DNA of 64,000 nucleotides from Alienimonas californiensis (GTDB taxonomy: Bacteria > Planctomycetota > Planctomycetia > Planctomycetales > Planctomycetaceae). The stretch covers positions 5,277,823 to 5,341,822 of the forward strand of contig NZ_CP036265.1 of the NCBI RefSeq assembly GCF_007743815.1. The letters are read 5' to 3'. The notes under the pieces are model-generated. The model had not been told where the DNA came from and ran no database searches. It saw only the letters and a list, made by a program, of their open reading frames with translations. Numbering within the stretch: position 1 is the first letter of the stretch; every line of letters starts with the position of its first letter. Positions 18,490 to 27,715 of the stretch are shown piece by piece. A program made the position numbers and the translations under genes.

Positions 18490-19818
18490 ATGCCCGCCCG
18501 CCTGCTTTCGCCCCGCTTCCTCGCGTTCGGGGTCGCGGCCCTGTTCGCCGCCGTCGTGTCTCCCCTGACCGCCGGCGATTGGCCGCAGTGGCGCGGGCCG
18601 GAGCGGGACGGCTTCGCCGCCGCCGACGAGTCGCTCGGCCCCGCCTGGGGCAGCGACGGGCCGGAGGAACTGTGGTCCCTCGAGGGGATGGGCAAGGGCT
18701 TCGCCAGCGTGGCGGTCGTCGGGGACCGGCTCTACACCACGGGGAACTTCGACGACGGCCAGCGGGTCGTCGCCGTCGATCTGCCGGCCGCCGGCGGGCA
18801 GCCCTCGATCGCCTGGTCGAAGTCCTTCACCGAGGGCGTGCCGAAGCACGGCTACGACGGCTCCCGCAGCACGCCGACGGTGGTCGGCGACAAGCTGTAC
18901 GTCACCGGCTCGAACGGCAGCATCGCCTGCCTGTCGACCGAGGGCGAGGTGCTCTGGAGCAAAGACTTCGCCAAGGAATACGGCAGCGGCAGCCAGTCCT
19001 GGGGCTACGCCGAGAGCCCGCTGGTGGACGGCGACCGGGTGATCTTCACCCCCGGCAGCGAGAAGGCCCTGATGGTCTGCTGCGATCGCAACACCGGCAA
19101 AGAGATCTGGAAAACCCCCTACCCGCCGCAGCTGACCGGCGGCAAGCGCGAGGCCGGCTACAGCAGCGCCGTGATCTCCGAGGGCGGCAAGGTGCGGCAC
19201 TACGTTCAGATGACCGGCGGCGGCCCGATCGGCCTGCGGGCGAGCGACGGCAAGGTCCTGTGGGGCAGCGACGCCGCGGCCAACGGCACCGCCGTCATCC
19301 CCACCCCGCTGATCGGCGGCAAGGGCGGGAATTGGGCGTTCGTCTCCAGCGGCTACGGCGCCGGCGCCGCCTGCTTCAAACTCTCCCCGGCCGGCCGCAA
19401 CGAGTTGAAGGTCGAAACCGTGTACGAGCTGGAAGGCCGGGACTTCCAGAACCACCACGGCCAGATGATCCTCGCCGACGGCTACGTCTACGCCGGCACC
19501 GGCCACGGCGGGAGCGCCAACAGCCCGGTCTGCCTGAAACTGGAAACCGGCGAGATCGTCTGGGGCGGCGGCAAGGACAAGCTGACCGGCTCCGGCAGCG
19601 GCAGCGCCGCGGTCATCGCCGTCGGCGACGAACTGCTGTTCCGCTACCAGTCCGGCCAGATCAGCCGCATCGCCCTGACCACCAAGGGCTACGAAGAAAA
19701 GGGCGTGTTTACCCCCCGCGTGGTGAAAGACCCCAGTTGGGCCCACCCCGCCGTCGCCGGCGGCGTCCTGTTCGTCCGCGAGCAGGACACCCTGATGGCC
19801 TACCGCGCCGGCGAATGA
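18490..19818 (+). CDS. Secreted PQQ-binding-like beta-propeller repeat protein
   Basis: The 442-residue protein has a signal peptide (about 1-30, ending near SPLTAGDWPQW). Repeated blade motifs follow, such as DWPQWRGP, SGKVLWG, TGEIVWG and EVLWSKD. The opening WPQWRGPERDG is characteristic of planctomycete and verrucomicrobial outer-membrane-biogenesis/PQQ-like propeller proteins. These lack a proven enzyme activity and may be binding or assembly proteins in the periplasm. ATG at 18490 is chosen because the signal peptide begins there. The gene ends at a strong terminator hairpin. Confidence 0.88.
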   Translation: MPARLLSPRFLAFGVAALFAAVVSPLTAGDWPQWRGPERDGFAAADESLGPAWGSDGPEELWSLEGMGKGFASVAVVGDRLYTTGNFDDGQRVVAVDLPAAGGQPSIAWSKSFTEGVPKHGYDGSRSTPTVVGDKLYVTGSNGSIACLSTEGEVLWSKDFAKEYGSGSQSWGYAESPLVDGDRVIFTPGSEKALMVCCDRNTGKEIWKTPYPPQLTGGKREAGYSSAVISEGGKVRHYVQMTGGGPIGLRASDGKVLWGSDAAANGTAVIPTPLIGGKGGNWAFVSSGYGAGAACFKLSPAGRNELKVETVYELEGRDFQNHHGQMILADGYVYAGTGHGGSANSPVCLKLETGEIVWGGGKDKLTGSGSGSAAVIAVGDELLFRYQSGQISRIALTTKGYEEKGVFTPRVVKDPSWAHPAVAGGVLFVREQDTLMAYRAGE

Positions 19819-19846
19819 CGCCGACCTGCGGGTGACGAGGTGAAGC

Positions 19847-19890
19847 GAACCACGAGCCGGGGGGCCGCCCCCCGGCTCGTGTTCGTTTCG
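19847..19890. terminator. Strong intrinsic terminator between convergent genes
   Basis: A perfect 14-bp stem (19851-19864 with 19868-19881, CACGAGCC...GGCTCGTG) with a 3-nt loop is followed on the plus strand by TTCGTTTCGG. It should terminate the PQQ-like gene and may also act on the opposing dehydrogenase gene. Confidence 0.85.
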
Positions 19891-19896
19891 GTCGGC

Positions 19897-20901
19897 TCAC
19901 GCGCCGATCGTCAGCCACGCCTTGCCGCCGCGGCCCGGCTGCTCCGCGACGGCGACGGCTTCGGAAATGCGGTCCAGCGGGAACGATTCGCCCACGTCGT
20001 TGGCGATCACGCCGGCCGACAACAGCTTACCGACGGTGCGCATCACGCGGAGCTTCGTCGGCAGGCCCGCGGCGTCCATCCATTTGCCGAGGTAGAAGCC
20101 CTCGACGGAGAGCCCGTGAAACAGCAGGTGCCGGGCCGGCACGGCGAGCGGGGCGCCGGAGAGCGTGCCGAAGGAGATCAGCCGCCCCCCCGCCCCGAGG
20201 CAGCCGACCGCTGCCCCGCCGGTCGCCCCGGCGACCGGGTCGATCGCGTGCCGGATCACGGCTCCGCCGGTCGCCTCCTTCACCTTCGCGGCGAGGTCGG
20301 CGGGGGACTCGCGGTTCTCGTCGAACGTCACCACCGCGTCGGCGCCCAGACCCCGCAGCGTTTCGGCTTGCTCCGCCCGCCGCACGACGTTCACCGTGCG
20401 AAACCCGCGGTGCACGCCCAGCCGGATCACCATCTGCCCGAGGCTCGACCCCGCCGCCGTTTGCAGGAGCCACGCCCCCTTCGGCACGGCGAGGACCTTG
20501 GCCGTCAGCAGGTACGCCGTCGCCGGGTTCACGAAGAACATCGCCGCCTGCGGCAGGCTGAGGTCGCCCGGCAGCGGCACGCAGCGGTTCGCCGGCAGCG
20601 TGACGTATTCCGCCCAGTTCCCGCCGGCGCCGTTCAGCACGGCGACCCGCTTGCCCCGCAGCGCCAGGCCCAGCAGGCCGCCGCCGGACTCGACCACGCC
20701 CACCCCCTCGTACCCCGGCACGGCCGGCGGGTCGGGGAGCGAACCGTATTCGCCCCGCACGGTCATCAGGTCGGACGGGTTGATCGGGCTGGCGAGCATC
20801 CGCACCAGCGCCTCCCCGCCGGCGGGCGTCGGCTTCGGCCGGTCGATGCAACGCAGGACCTCCGTCGGCTCCCCGAACGAATCGAACTGAGCGGCTTTCA
20901 T
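19897..20901 (-). CDS. Zinc-independent medium-chain dehydrogenase/reductase, enoyl-thioester reductase-like
   Basis: The 334-residue MDR protein lacks the Cys/His zinc ligands of alcohol dehydrogenases. It has the enoyl-thioester reductase (MECR/ETR) type segment MLASPINPSDLMTVRGEYG and PAVPGYEGVGVV. The Rossmann region begins QTAAGSSLGQMVIRLG and continues NVVRRAEQAE, with the Arg-Arg after the second strand suggesting NADPH. The likely reaction is reduction of a conjugated double bond in a thioester or a quinone-like substrate. Start ATG 20901 overlaps the stop of the upstream phosphotransferase gene by 4 nt, so the pair forms an operon. Confidence 0.82.
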   Translation of the reverse strand: MKAAQFDSFGEPTEVLRCIDRPKPTPAGGEALVRMLASPINPSDLMTVRGEYGSLPDPPAVPGYEGVGVVESGGGLLGLALRGKRVAVLNGAGGNWAEYVTLPANRCVPLPGDLSLPQAAMFFVNPATAYLLTAKVLAVPKGAWLLQTAAGSSLGQMVIRLGVHRGFRTVNVVRRAEQAETLRGLGADAVVTFDENRESPADLAAKVKEATGGAVIRHAIDPVAGATGGAAVGCLGAGGRLISFGTLSGAPLAVPARHLLFHGLSVEGFYLGKWMDAAGLPTKLRVMRTVGKLLSAGVIANDVGESFPLDRISEAVAVAEQPGRGGKAWLTIGA

Positions 20902-21953
20902 ACGAGAACTCCCGGGGTCGGTTCGATGCGGGCCGCGACGGCGGCGAAGTGAGCGAGGCGGTCGAGGGCGGCGGGCCTGCGGGCTTCAGGATGCTCCTCC
21001 CACGTCCCCCGGGCGACCCAGGCGAGGCCGCTGAGCAGCGCCCCGGCGTCGTGCAACACGCCGGCCAGCGCCTCCTCCGCCTCGGACAGCGGCCGAACCG
21101 TGCGGTAAGCGACGATCAGCGGGGCGAGGCTGGGGACCGCGAAGCTGCTCGCCACCCGGGCGAGGTCGGCGGCGGGAGAATCCGCGAGGGCCGCCGCCGG
21201 GTCGATCAGCCCGGTGACGCGGTCGCCGGCGACCAGCAGGTGCTCCCGGTGCACATCCCGCAACACGGGGGCGAGCGGAACCGGTCGACCGGCCGCGGCG
21301 TCGAGCCGGGCCGCGAGCGTGGGACCCACGGCCGCCAGCGTCGCGAGCAAGCATTCGCCGTGCGCTCGGAACGGGGACGGCGGTTCGCTCCGCAAGCAGA
21401 CCGCGGCCCGTTCGCCCCCGCCGTCGAGCCACTGCGCGAGGAGCTGCCGGCGGTCGAGCAGCGACCGCGGCGTGCCGACGGGCGTCGGGGCGAAGTACGG
21501 GCGGGCGGCGGGCGACGGATCGAACGTCGCCGCCGCCGAGTGGAACCGGGCCAGAGCCACGCCGGCCGCCGCGAGTTGTGAGGAGGTCGGCGTCGCCGGC
21601 AGCGGTTCGCCCGGCAGCCAGGGTTCGAGTTGGGCCAGCCGGTTGCCGAGGGGGAACAGCGTTTCGCCGCCGAGGGTCGCCACGGGCACGGCGATCGGCA
21701 GGTCCGGGGCGACGCGGCGGACGTGGGCCAGCAGGGCGTGCAGGCCTTCCAACCGAGCCCGCGGCGGCGGGACCGCCGGCCAGCGCCGCAGGGCGAACTC
21801 GCCGGCGGAAGTTTGGACCCGCGTCACCGCCGCGCCGCTGAAGCCGGCGGTCGGCACCCGGCTCGGGCCGGTCGGACGCAGGGCGGGCCCGAAGAGAACC
21901 GCGAACTGACCGTCCTCGAGTGGGCCTTCCTCCGCCGGGACGCCCCCCCGCAA
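20898..21953 (-). CDS. Aminoglycoside phosphotransferase (APH) family protein
   Basis: This protein of about 351 residues has an APH/choline kinase fold. A N-terminal lobe with SGAAVTRVQTSAGEFALRRW is followed by the hinge LEPWLPGEPLP, a catalytic loop LRDVHREHLLVAGDRVTGLID (Asp in the HxD-like position, then a DFG-like Ile-Asp) and a helical C-terminal lobe. It should phosphorylate a small hydroxylated metabolite. Drug resistance is not implied. The start is uncertain. TTG 21953 is the nearest in-frame start before the fold, and the frame stays open to 22175 with low-complexity sequence. It is translationally coupled to the dehydrogenase by ATGA. Confidence 0.72.
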   Translation of the reverse strand: MRGGVPAEEGPLEDGQFAVLFGPALRPTGPSRVPTAGFSGAAVTRVQTSAGEFALRRWPAVPPPRARLEGLHALLAHVRRVAPDLPIAVPVATLGGETLFPLGNRLAQLEPWLPGEPLPATPTSSQLAAAGVALARFHSAAATFDPSPAARPYFAPTPVGTPRSLLDRRQLLAQWLDGGGERAAVCLRSEPPSPFRAHGECLLATLAAVGPTLAARLDAAAGRPVPLAPVLRDVHREHLLVAGDRVTGLIDPAAALADSPAADLARVASSFAVPSLAPLIVAYRTVRPLSEAEEALAGVLHDAGALLSGLAWVARGTWEEHPEARRPAALDRLAHFAAVAARIEPTPGVLV

Positions 21954-22105
21954 CGCCGGGGACGGAGAGCGGCGGAGCGGCGACGGAACGGCGATTGCGA
22001 GCGGGGGGCAGGGTTCGCGGCGGCGCCCGGCAGTGTGGTCGACGCCGGCTGCCCGTCCACCCGGCCCGGGCGGTTTCCCGGGGGCGCCGACGGGTCCCGC
22101 AGAGT

Positions 22106-22133
22106 TTGACAACGCCCCGCCGCCCGGTAGAAC
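22106..22133 (+). promoter_or_regulatory. Sigma-70-type promoter upstream of secreted acidic protein gene
   Basis: A perfect TTGACA (22106-22111), a 16-nt spacer and TAGAAC (22128-22133) lie 40 nt before the ATG at 22174. It is the best consensus promoter seen in the window. Confidence 0.55.
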
Positions 22134-22173
22134 CGGGGTCGTTCGCCCCGCCCCCGGTCCCGCTCCGCTCCGC

Positions 22174-23985
22174 ATGCTCCGCCCCGCCCGCGGTTTCGAT
22201 CGGCCCGCTCCCTCCGAGCGGCCGCGGCATTCCCTCCGGCGGCTCTCGGCCCGCTGGTTCGGGGGCCGTCGCTGGGTCGGTGCCGCGGCCCTGCTGGCCG
22301 GGCTGGCCGTCCCCGCGGGCCTCGGGGCCCAGGCCTACACGAGCTTCTACGGCCTGCGGGCGTACACGACGTACACCGACCCCTACTCCGGCGCCTCCAC
22401 GCAGACCGTCCGGCCGTTCTGGGACGTCCTCGGCGTGTTCCAGCGGCCGGTGGTCGCCTCGGGTTCGGTCGTCTCCGCGGGGTACGCCTCCCCGAGTTCC
22501 TACAGTGCCTCCTACGCCCCGGCGTCCTACGGCACGTCGTATTACGGCGGCAGCTCCTACGCTCCGGCGGTCTCCTACTACGGCGATTCGGTCTACGACT
22601 CGAGCGCGACCTATTACGGCGGGACGGTGACGGACGGCGCCCTCGGCGGCTCGTTCTACAACTCCAGCTACGCCGGCGGGGCGTTGCCGTACCGGGGGAC
22701 GACCACCTACAGCGTCTACGGTTCGTCCCGCGGATCGGTCACGCTCGGCGACGCCTGCTGTCAGCCGGCGCCGGCCTGCTCGCCCTGCGCCGATCCCTGC
22801 GGGGGGAATGCCTGCCAGGGGGGGAACTGCACGTCGTATTCCGTCCCGGGCGACGACGACGTGATCGAATCCGATCCCGTCTTCGCCGATCCGCCGGAGG
22901 ATCTGGACCCCGTGCCCTCCCGTCGGCCCTCCCGCCCGTCGACGCGGGATCGCGACCGGGACCCGCTGGACGATCTGGAGCCGCCGTCGTTCGAGGACTC
23001 CTTCGACGACGCCGCCCCCTCAGATCGGCCCCGCCCCGCCCCCCGGACCCGGCCCGAGGATTCCGTCCGCGACGAGTTCTCCGACGAATTCCCGGACGAC
23101 GAACGGCCGACCGGCGATCCGTTCGAGAACCCGCTGGACGACGGGGGCGACTTCGGCGCCGACCCGATGACCGGAACGAACTCGGACGGCGATTTCGGCG
23201 ACGCCCCCGGCAGCGGCGTGCGGCCGGCGGAGAACACCGCTCCCTTCCGCCGCGACCGCGGCGGCCTCGCCGAACCGCCGGGCGCCCGCACCCGGCCGGT
23301 GCCCTCCACCGACGAATCGTTCTCGCCGCTCGACGACCCCACGACCGGCAACTTCCAGGACTCCCGCCCCAACGGCGGTGCCACGCCGGGCAACTACGGC
23401 GCCAACCCGGGCGGCGTCCAACGGCCCAGCGGCACGGGGGACGCCTTCGGCGGCGATCCGGACAACGTCGGTCGCCCCGGCGACGGCGCCTTCGCCGACC
23501 CCCCGGGCGAAAGCCCCGCCTTCAGCGACGAGTTCTTCGAAGAGGACGTGTTCGGGAACGATCCGAACGCCCGCTCCTCGTTCCGACTGGAGCCGAACGA
23601 CGTCGACCTCACCGGCCCGCCGACCTCGGAGGATGAGGACGCCGCCGGGGAGACCGCGGACGGGACCGACGCCCCCGAGGACGCCGCCTCCAACGGAGAC
23701 GCCGCCGAAGACGCGGACGCCGCCGACCCGGATTCGGCCCGGCTGTCGGCGCCGGAGCCGGAGAGCGGCCCGACGCTGGACCCCGCCGAACCGGCCGAGC
23801 CGTCGGCCCCCGCCTCCGGCGACGCGGCCGCCGCCCAACCGCGGCTGATCACCGCGCAGCTGCTCCACGAAGACCTGCGTCGGACGCGGCTGACGCTCCG
23901 GGTCGGCCACACCCGCATCGCCCGCTTCCGTCACCGGCCGGTCGATTCCGCCACGACCCCGGACGTGCAGATCGCCGCCCAGTGA
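22174..23985 (+). CDS. Secreted Tyr-rich/acidic low-complexity protein, function unknown
   Basis: This 603-residue protein was not assigned to a family. A basic N-terminus and hydrophobic core (WVGAAALLAGLAVPAGLGAQA) form a signal peptide near residues 28-50. Residues about 55-180 are rich in Tyr, Ser and Gly (SYSASYAPASYGTSYYGGSS). A Cys-rich patch (CCQPAPACSPCADPCGGNAC) sits near 190-210. The remainder to about 570 is Asp/Glu/Pro-rich and probably disordered. The composition suggests a cell-surface or matrix protein with cysteine cross-links, which is inference. ATG 22174 is chosen 40 nt after a good promoter. The earlier ATG 22033 would precede the promoter. The stop overlaps the polX GTG by 4 nt. 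Confidence 0.7.
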   Translation: MLRPARGFDRPAPSERPRHSLRRLSARWFGGRRWVGAAALLAGLAVPAGLGAQAYTSFYGLRAYTTYTDPYSGASTQTVRPFWDVLGVFQRPVVASGSVVSAGYASPSSYSASYAPASYGTSYYGGSSYAPAVSYYGDSVYDSSATYYGGTVTDGALGGSFYNSSYAGGALPYRGTTTYSVYGSSRGSVTLGDACCQPAPACSPCADPCGGNACQGGNCTSYSVPGDDDVIESDPVFADPPEDLDPVPSRRPSRPSTRDRDRDPLDDLEPPSFEDSFDDAAPSDRPRPAPRTRPEDSVRDEFSDEFPDDERPTGDPFENPLDDGGDFGADPMTGTNSDGDFGDAPGSGVRPAENTAPFRRDRGGLAEPPGARTRPVPSTDESFSPLDDPTTGNFQDSRPNGGATPGNYGANPGGVQRPSGTGDAFGGDPDNVGRPGDGAFADPPGESPAFSDEFFEEDVFGNDPNARSSFRLEPNDVDLTGPPTSEDEDAAGETADGTDAPEDAASNGDAAEDADAADPDSARLSAPEPESGPTLDPAEPAEPSAPASGDAAAAQPRLITAQLLHEDLRRTRLTLRVGHTRIARFRHRPVDSATTPDVQIAAQ

Positions 23986-25778
23986 CGGACGGTTCGGCGA
24001 ATGCGGCGGACGGCTCCCCGCCCCCCCCGCCCGCGGGGGAGGCGCCGGGGAACGGCACGATCGCGGCCCGACTGACGGAACTGGCCGATCTACTGGAGAT
24101 CGCCGACGCCAATCCCTTCCGGGTGCGGGCCTACCGCTCCGCCGCCCGCACCTTCAAGGGGCTGGCCGAGCCCGCCGCGGCGCTGCTGGCCGCGGGACGG
24201 CCGCTGACGGAGTTGCAGGGCGTCGGCAAAGACCTCGCCGCGAACGTGGCGACGCTGCTGGAATCCGGCACGTTCCCCTCGCTGGAAGAAGCCCGGGACG
24301 CCGTCCCGCCGGGCGTCCGCACAATGCTGCGGTTGCCGGGGCTGGGGCCGAAGAAGGTCGGGGCGATCTACCGGGACCTCGGCGTCAAGACGCTGGAGGG
24401 GTTGGAAGCCGCGATCGCCGACGGTTCCCTCGCGGGGCTGCCCGGGTTCGGCAAGAAGACCGGCGAGAAGGTGCTGGCGAACCTCGCCCTGGTGCGGGAG
24501 GGGATCGCCCGCTCGCTGCTGGCCCGCAGCCTGCCGATCGCCGAGAGCCTCGCCGACGCCGTGCGGGCCGCGCCCGGCACCACGGCCTGCGAACCCGTCG
24601 GCAGCGTGCGGCGACGGGCGGAGTCGGTGGGCGACGTGGACCTCTCCGCCGCCTCGACCGACCCGGACGCGGCCGTGGAGGCGTTCTGCACGCACCCGCT
24701 GGTCGCCGAAACGCTGAGCCGCACCCACCGAACGGCCCGCGTGCGGCTGACGGTCGATCCGGGCCGGCCGACGGAGGCGGAACTGGTCGTCAACGCCCCG
24801 GAGGCGTGGGGCGCCGGGCTAATACTCGGCACCGGGTCGAAAACGCACGTCGCGGCGCTGCGGGACTGGCTCTCCCCCGCCGGCCTCACCCTGACCGACG
24901 CCGGCCTGATCCGCGACGGCGTCCTGATCGACAGCGCCACGGAGGCGGCCGTGTACGCCGCGGCGGGGGTCGCCTTCGTGCCCCCCGAACTCCGCGAGGG
25001 CGGCAACGGCGTGCTGCGGGTCGCGGACCTCGAACAGGGCGGCGGACTGCCGACGCTGGTCGAACTGGGCGACCTCCGCGGCGACCTGCACATGCACACG
25101 ACCGCCAGCGACGGCGCCGGCACGATCCGCGAGATGGCCGCCGCGGCGAAGGCCCGGGGGCTGAAGTACATCGCGATCACGGACCACTCCCAACGGGTGA
25201 CGATGGCGAACGGCCTGAACGCGGAGCGGCTGCGGGCGCACTGGCGGGCGATCGACGCGGCGAACGTGCTCACGCCCGGCGTGCGGATCCTCAAGGGGAT
25301 CGAGTGCGACATCCTCGAGGACGCCACCCTCGACCTGCCGGACGACGTGCTGGCCGACGCCGACTGGGTCGTCGCCGTGCTGCACTACGGCCTCTCGCAG
25401 CCGCGGGATCAGATCATGAAGCGGCTGACGACGGCCCTCGAAAGCCCGCACGTGGACTGCATCGGCCACCCCAGCGGCCGGCTGATCGGCAAGCGACCGG
25501 GGGCGGATATCAATTGGGAGGCGTTCCTCGACCGGGCCGCGGCGACCGGCACCCTGCTGGAGATCAACGCCGCCCCCGAACGCCTCGACCTCTCCGCCGA
25601 GCACGCCCGCGAAGCGGCCAACCGCGGCATCCCGATCGTCATCAACACCGACGCCCACGCCCCGGGCGCCGTCGGGGCCGCGACGTGGGGCGTCTATCAG
25701 GCCCGCCGAGCCGGCCTCACCGCCGAGCAGGTCGCCAACACCCGCGACTGGCCGGGGCTGAAGGCGTTGTTGAAGTAG
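23982..25778 (+). CDS. polX: DNA polymerase/3'-5' exonuclease PolX
   Basis: The 598-residue protein has N-terminal helix-hairpin-helix lyase-type segments (ELQGVGKDLAANV, RLPGLGPKKVGAIY). A pol-beta nucleotidyltransferase core follows with GSVRRRAESVGDVD (Asp218 and Asp220). A full C-terminal PHP phosphoesterase domain has DLHMHTTASDG, ITDHSQ, IECDIL, VAVLHYG, IGHPSGRL and NTDAHA. Family members act in gap filling and 3' end processing in base excision repair. The third polymerase carboxylate, usually Asp in a VDLR-like strand, appears as Glu267 (EAELVV), so polymerase activity may be altered while the PHP exonuclease looks intact. GTG 23982 overlaps the previous stop. Confidence 0.9.
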   Translation: MTDGSANAADGSPPPPPAGEAPGNGTIAARLTELADLLEIADANPFRVRAYRSAARTFKGLAEPAAALLAAGRPLTELQGVGKDLAANVATLLESGTFPSLEEARDAVPPGVRTMLRLPGLGPKKVGAIYRDLGVKTLEGLEAAIADGSLAGLPGFGKKTGEKVLANLALVREGIARSLLARSLPIAESLADAVRAAPGTTACEPVGSVRRRAESVGDVDLSAASTDPDAAVEAFCTHPLVAETLSRTHRTARVRLTVDPGRPTEAELVVNAPEAWGAGLILGTGSKTHVAALRDWLSPAGLTLTDAGLIRDGVLIDSATEAAVYAAAGVAFVPPELREGGNGVLRVADLEQGGGLPTLVELGDLRGDLHMHTTASDGAGTIREMAAAAKARGLKYIAITDHSQRVTMANGLNAERLRAHWRAIDAANVLTPGVRILKGIECDILEDATLDLPDDVLADADWVVAVLHYGLSQPRDQIMKRLTTALESPHVDCIGHPSGRLIGKRPGADINWEAFLDRAAATGTLLEINAAPERLDLSAEHAREAANRGIPIVINTDAHAPGAVGAATWGVYQARRAGLTAEQVANTRDWPGLKALLK

Positions 25779-25887
25779 AGCGGAACCGCACACGCCCGGC
25801 GCCGTCGCGGCCGGCCGCCGGAGTGTCTCGCTCGCTCCCTCGCCGGTAGGTTGCCGGGGCGATCGATCCTCTCAACAGGCCGCCGCG

Positions 25888-27051
25888 ATGTCGTTCCGAA
25901 CCGTTGCCTCGCTCCTCGTGGGTCTGTCGCTCTCCGGTCCCGCGTGCGGCGGCGACTCGATGTTCGCTCCGCCGCCGCACCTGGTCGGCGAACTGGGCGA
26001 CCTTCGGTCCCCGTTGCGATTTAACGACGGCCGGCCGGTCGAAACGCCGGCCCAGTGGGAGCGGCGGCGGGAGGAGATTCGGCGGGACTGGGATCGGCTC
26101 ATGGGGCCGTGGCCGCCCGTGATCGAACTGCCGCGGGTGGAGACGCTCGGCACGTCGCAGCAGGACGGCTACGAACAACGGCGGGTTCGGTTCGAACTGG
26201 CGCCGGATCATCCGACCGAGGGCTACCTGCTGATCCCGCCGGGCGACGGCCCACGGCCCGCGGCGCTGGTGGTCTATTACGAGCCGGAGACGGCCATCGG
26301 CGAGGGGACTCCGCACCGGGATTTCGCCCGCCAATTGGCCCGCCGCGGCTTCGTCACGCTGTCCGTCGGCCACCAACCGTCGCTGTATTACCCGAGCCGG
26401 GACGACGCCCAGCTCCAACCGCTCTCGGCTCTGGCGTACGGGGCGGCGAACGCCTACCACGTGCTCGCGGCGCAGCCGGAGGTCGACGCCGACCGCGTGG
26501 CCGTCGTGGGGCACTCCTACGGCGGGAAATGGGCGCTGTTCGCCGCCTGCCTCTACGAAAAGTTCGCCTGCGGCGTCTGGTCCGACCCCGGCGTCGTCTT
26601 CGACGAGACCCGTCCCAGCGTGAACTACTGGGAGCCGTGGTATCTCGGCTACGAACCGGCCCCGGCCCCCGCGGACGGGGCGGACGCACCGGCCGCCGAC
26701 GTCCCGCCGCAGCACCGCCGCTGGGGCGCCGGGCGGGTGCGGGCCGCCTCCGGCCCCCCCACCCCCGAGGACCCCGCGTTCGGCGCCTACCCGGAGCTGG
26801 TCCGGCAGGGCCGCAACCTGCACGAACTGCACGCCCTAATGGCCCCGCGGCCCTTCCTCGTCTCCGGCGGGGCCGAGGACCCGCCGGAGCGGTGGCGAGC
26901 CCTCAACCACAGCGTCGCGGTCAATCGCCTGCTCGGTTATGAGAACCGCGTCGCGATGACGAACCGGGCGGAGCACGCCCCGAACGAGACCTCGAACGCC
27001 CAGATCGCGGCGTTTCTCGAACGCTTCCTCAAACCCGCGGCGGGTGATTGA
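25888..27051 (+). CDS. Secreted alpha/beta hydrolase (dienelactone hydrolase/esterase-like)
   Basis: The 387-residue protein starts with a signal peptide (VASLLVGLSLSGPACGG). The alpha/beta-hydrolase core has nucleophile elbow GHSYGGK (Ser near residue 209). An acid candidate is in VSGGAEDPPERW and a C-terminal His in RAEHAPN. A Lys directly after the elbow (GHSYGGKWA) recalls glucuronoyl/acetylxylan-type polysaccharide esterases common in planctomycetes. An exported carbohydrate esterase is therefore plausible but unproven. A TAGGTT-like -10 lies about 40 nt upstream. Confidence 0.78.
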   Translation: MSFRTVASLLVGLSLSGPACGGDSMFAPPPHLVGELGDLRSPLRFNDGRPVETPAQWERRREEIRRDWDRLMGPWPPVIELPRVETLGTSQQDGYEQRRVRFELAPDHPTEGYLLIPPGDGPRPAALVVYYEPETAIGEGTPHRDFARQLARRGFVTLSVGHQPSLYYPSRDDAQLQPLSALAYGAANAYHVLAAQPEVDADRVAVVGHSYGGKWALFAACLYEKFACGVWSDPGVVFDETRPSVNYWEPWYLGYEPAPAPADGADAPAADVPPQHRRWGAGRVRAASGPPTPEDPAFGAYPELVRQGRNLHELHALMAPRPFLVSGGAEDPPERWRALNHSVAVNRLLGYENRVAMTNRAEHAPNETSNAQIAAFLERFLKPAAGD

Positions 27052-27110
27052 ATTGGCGGGAGCCGGCCGGCGTTCCGCCCCGTCCCTTCCCCGTCCGAGA
27101 GCGAGCCCCG

Positions 27111-27194
27111 ATGACCGTCCAGTTCCGCCTGTTCCGCAGTTCGATGAGCAGTTGGGAAACGCTGTTCGCCGACGCCGCCGCGACGCTTCCTTAG
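27111..27194 (+). pseudogene. Truncated 5' gene fragment
   Basis: ATG at 27111 opens a 27-codon frame (MTVQFRLFRSSMSSWETLFAD...) ending at TAG 27192-27194, exactly where the opposing lower-GC two-gene unit begins. The amphipathic start with Phe-Arg-Ser-Ser and Trp-Glu-x-Leu-Phe looks like the beginning of a normal soluble protein. I recall similar N-termini in small uncharacterised proteins but cannot verify this. No continuation is found beyond 28308. It is best read as the remnant of a gene cut by an insertion or deletion. A genuine 27-residue peptide is the alternative. Confidence 0.4.
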
Positions 27195-27715
27195 GGCGTG
27201 GCGCGGTCGTAAATGAAGACGGACCGCGAAAGGTACAGTTCGTCGGTGACGACGTTCTGTGTGCGAAGCAGACGTCCCTCCCGGACGGAGAATTGCTCGC
27301 TCACGACGGTGTCGCCTTCGTCATAACGCACGGGCGAGTCGTCCGAGGCGATGAGGGGAGGACCGTCGCCCGTGGGCGCCGCCCAGGCTTTGCCGTCGAT
27401 CGTCCGGAGCCGGCCGTCAAACGGCTCCGGGGGAAGCGTCGCAATCCCGTGCCGGTCGTAGAACTCTACCGTGACGCCGAGCTCCGCGGCTCGAAGGAAA
27501 CGTTCTTCGAACCTCCCGTCTGCCCGGACAGTCAGCGTGAGGCCGGCCGCCGGGGATCCGTTCGGCGCGAGGTCGCCGCCGTCGCCCCGCAGCCACGCCG
27601 CCATCTCCGGAGGCCGACCGCCCGCGACCCCCTCGTCCTCGACCGGCAGTTCGTCCGTGATCTGCACGGCCGCGATGAGCGTCCACTGACCGACGAGCGC
27701 TTCGACGCCGCTCAT
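27191..27715 (-). CDS. Hypothetical protein, lipocalin-like layout
   Basis: This 174-residue protein has no signal peptide and was not assigned to a family. The opening VEALVGQWTLIAA (a Gly-x-Trp near residue 8) and predicted alternating strands (LTLTVRADGRFEERF, LRTQNVVTDELYLSR) resemble lipocalin-like stress or META-type domains, but that is only a fold impression. The ATG at 27715 overlaps the stop of the upstream zinc-ribbon gene by 4 nt, so the two are co-expressed. GC content is visibly lower than the flanking genes, which suggests recent acquisition. Confidence 0.65.
   Translation of the reverse strand: MSGVEALVGQWTLIAAVQITDELPVEDEGVAGGRPPEMAAWLRGDGGDLAPNGSPAAGLTLTVRADGRFEERFLRAAELGVTVEFYDRHGIATLPPEPFDGRLRTIDGKAWAAPTGDGPPLIASDDSPVRYDEGDTVVSEQFSVREGRLLRTQNVVTDELYLSRSVFIYDRATP

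Noticed and set aside
20898-21953. Aminoglycoside resistance gene
   Set aside because: The fold is that of the broad APH family. No drug-specific feature is seen and the neighbour is metabolic.
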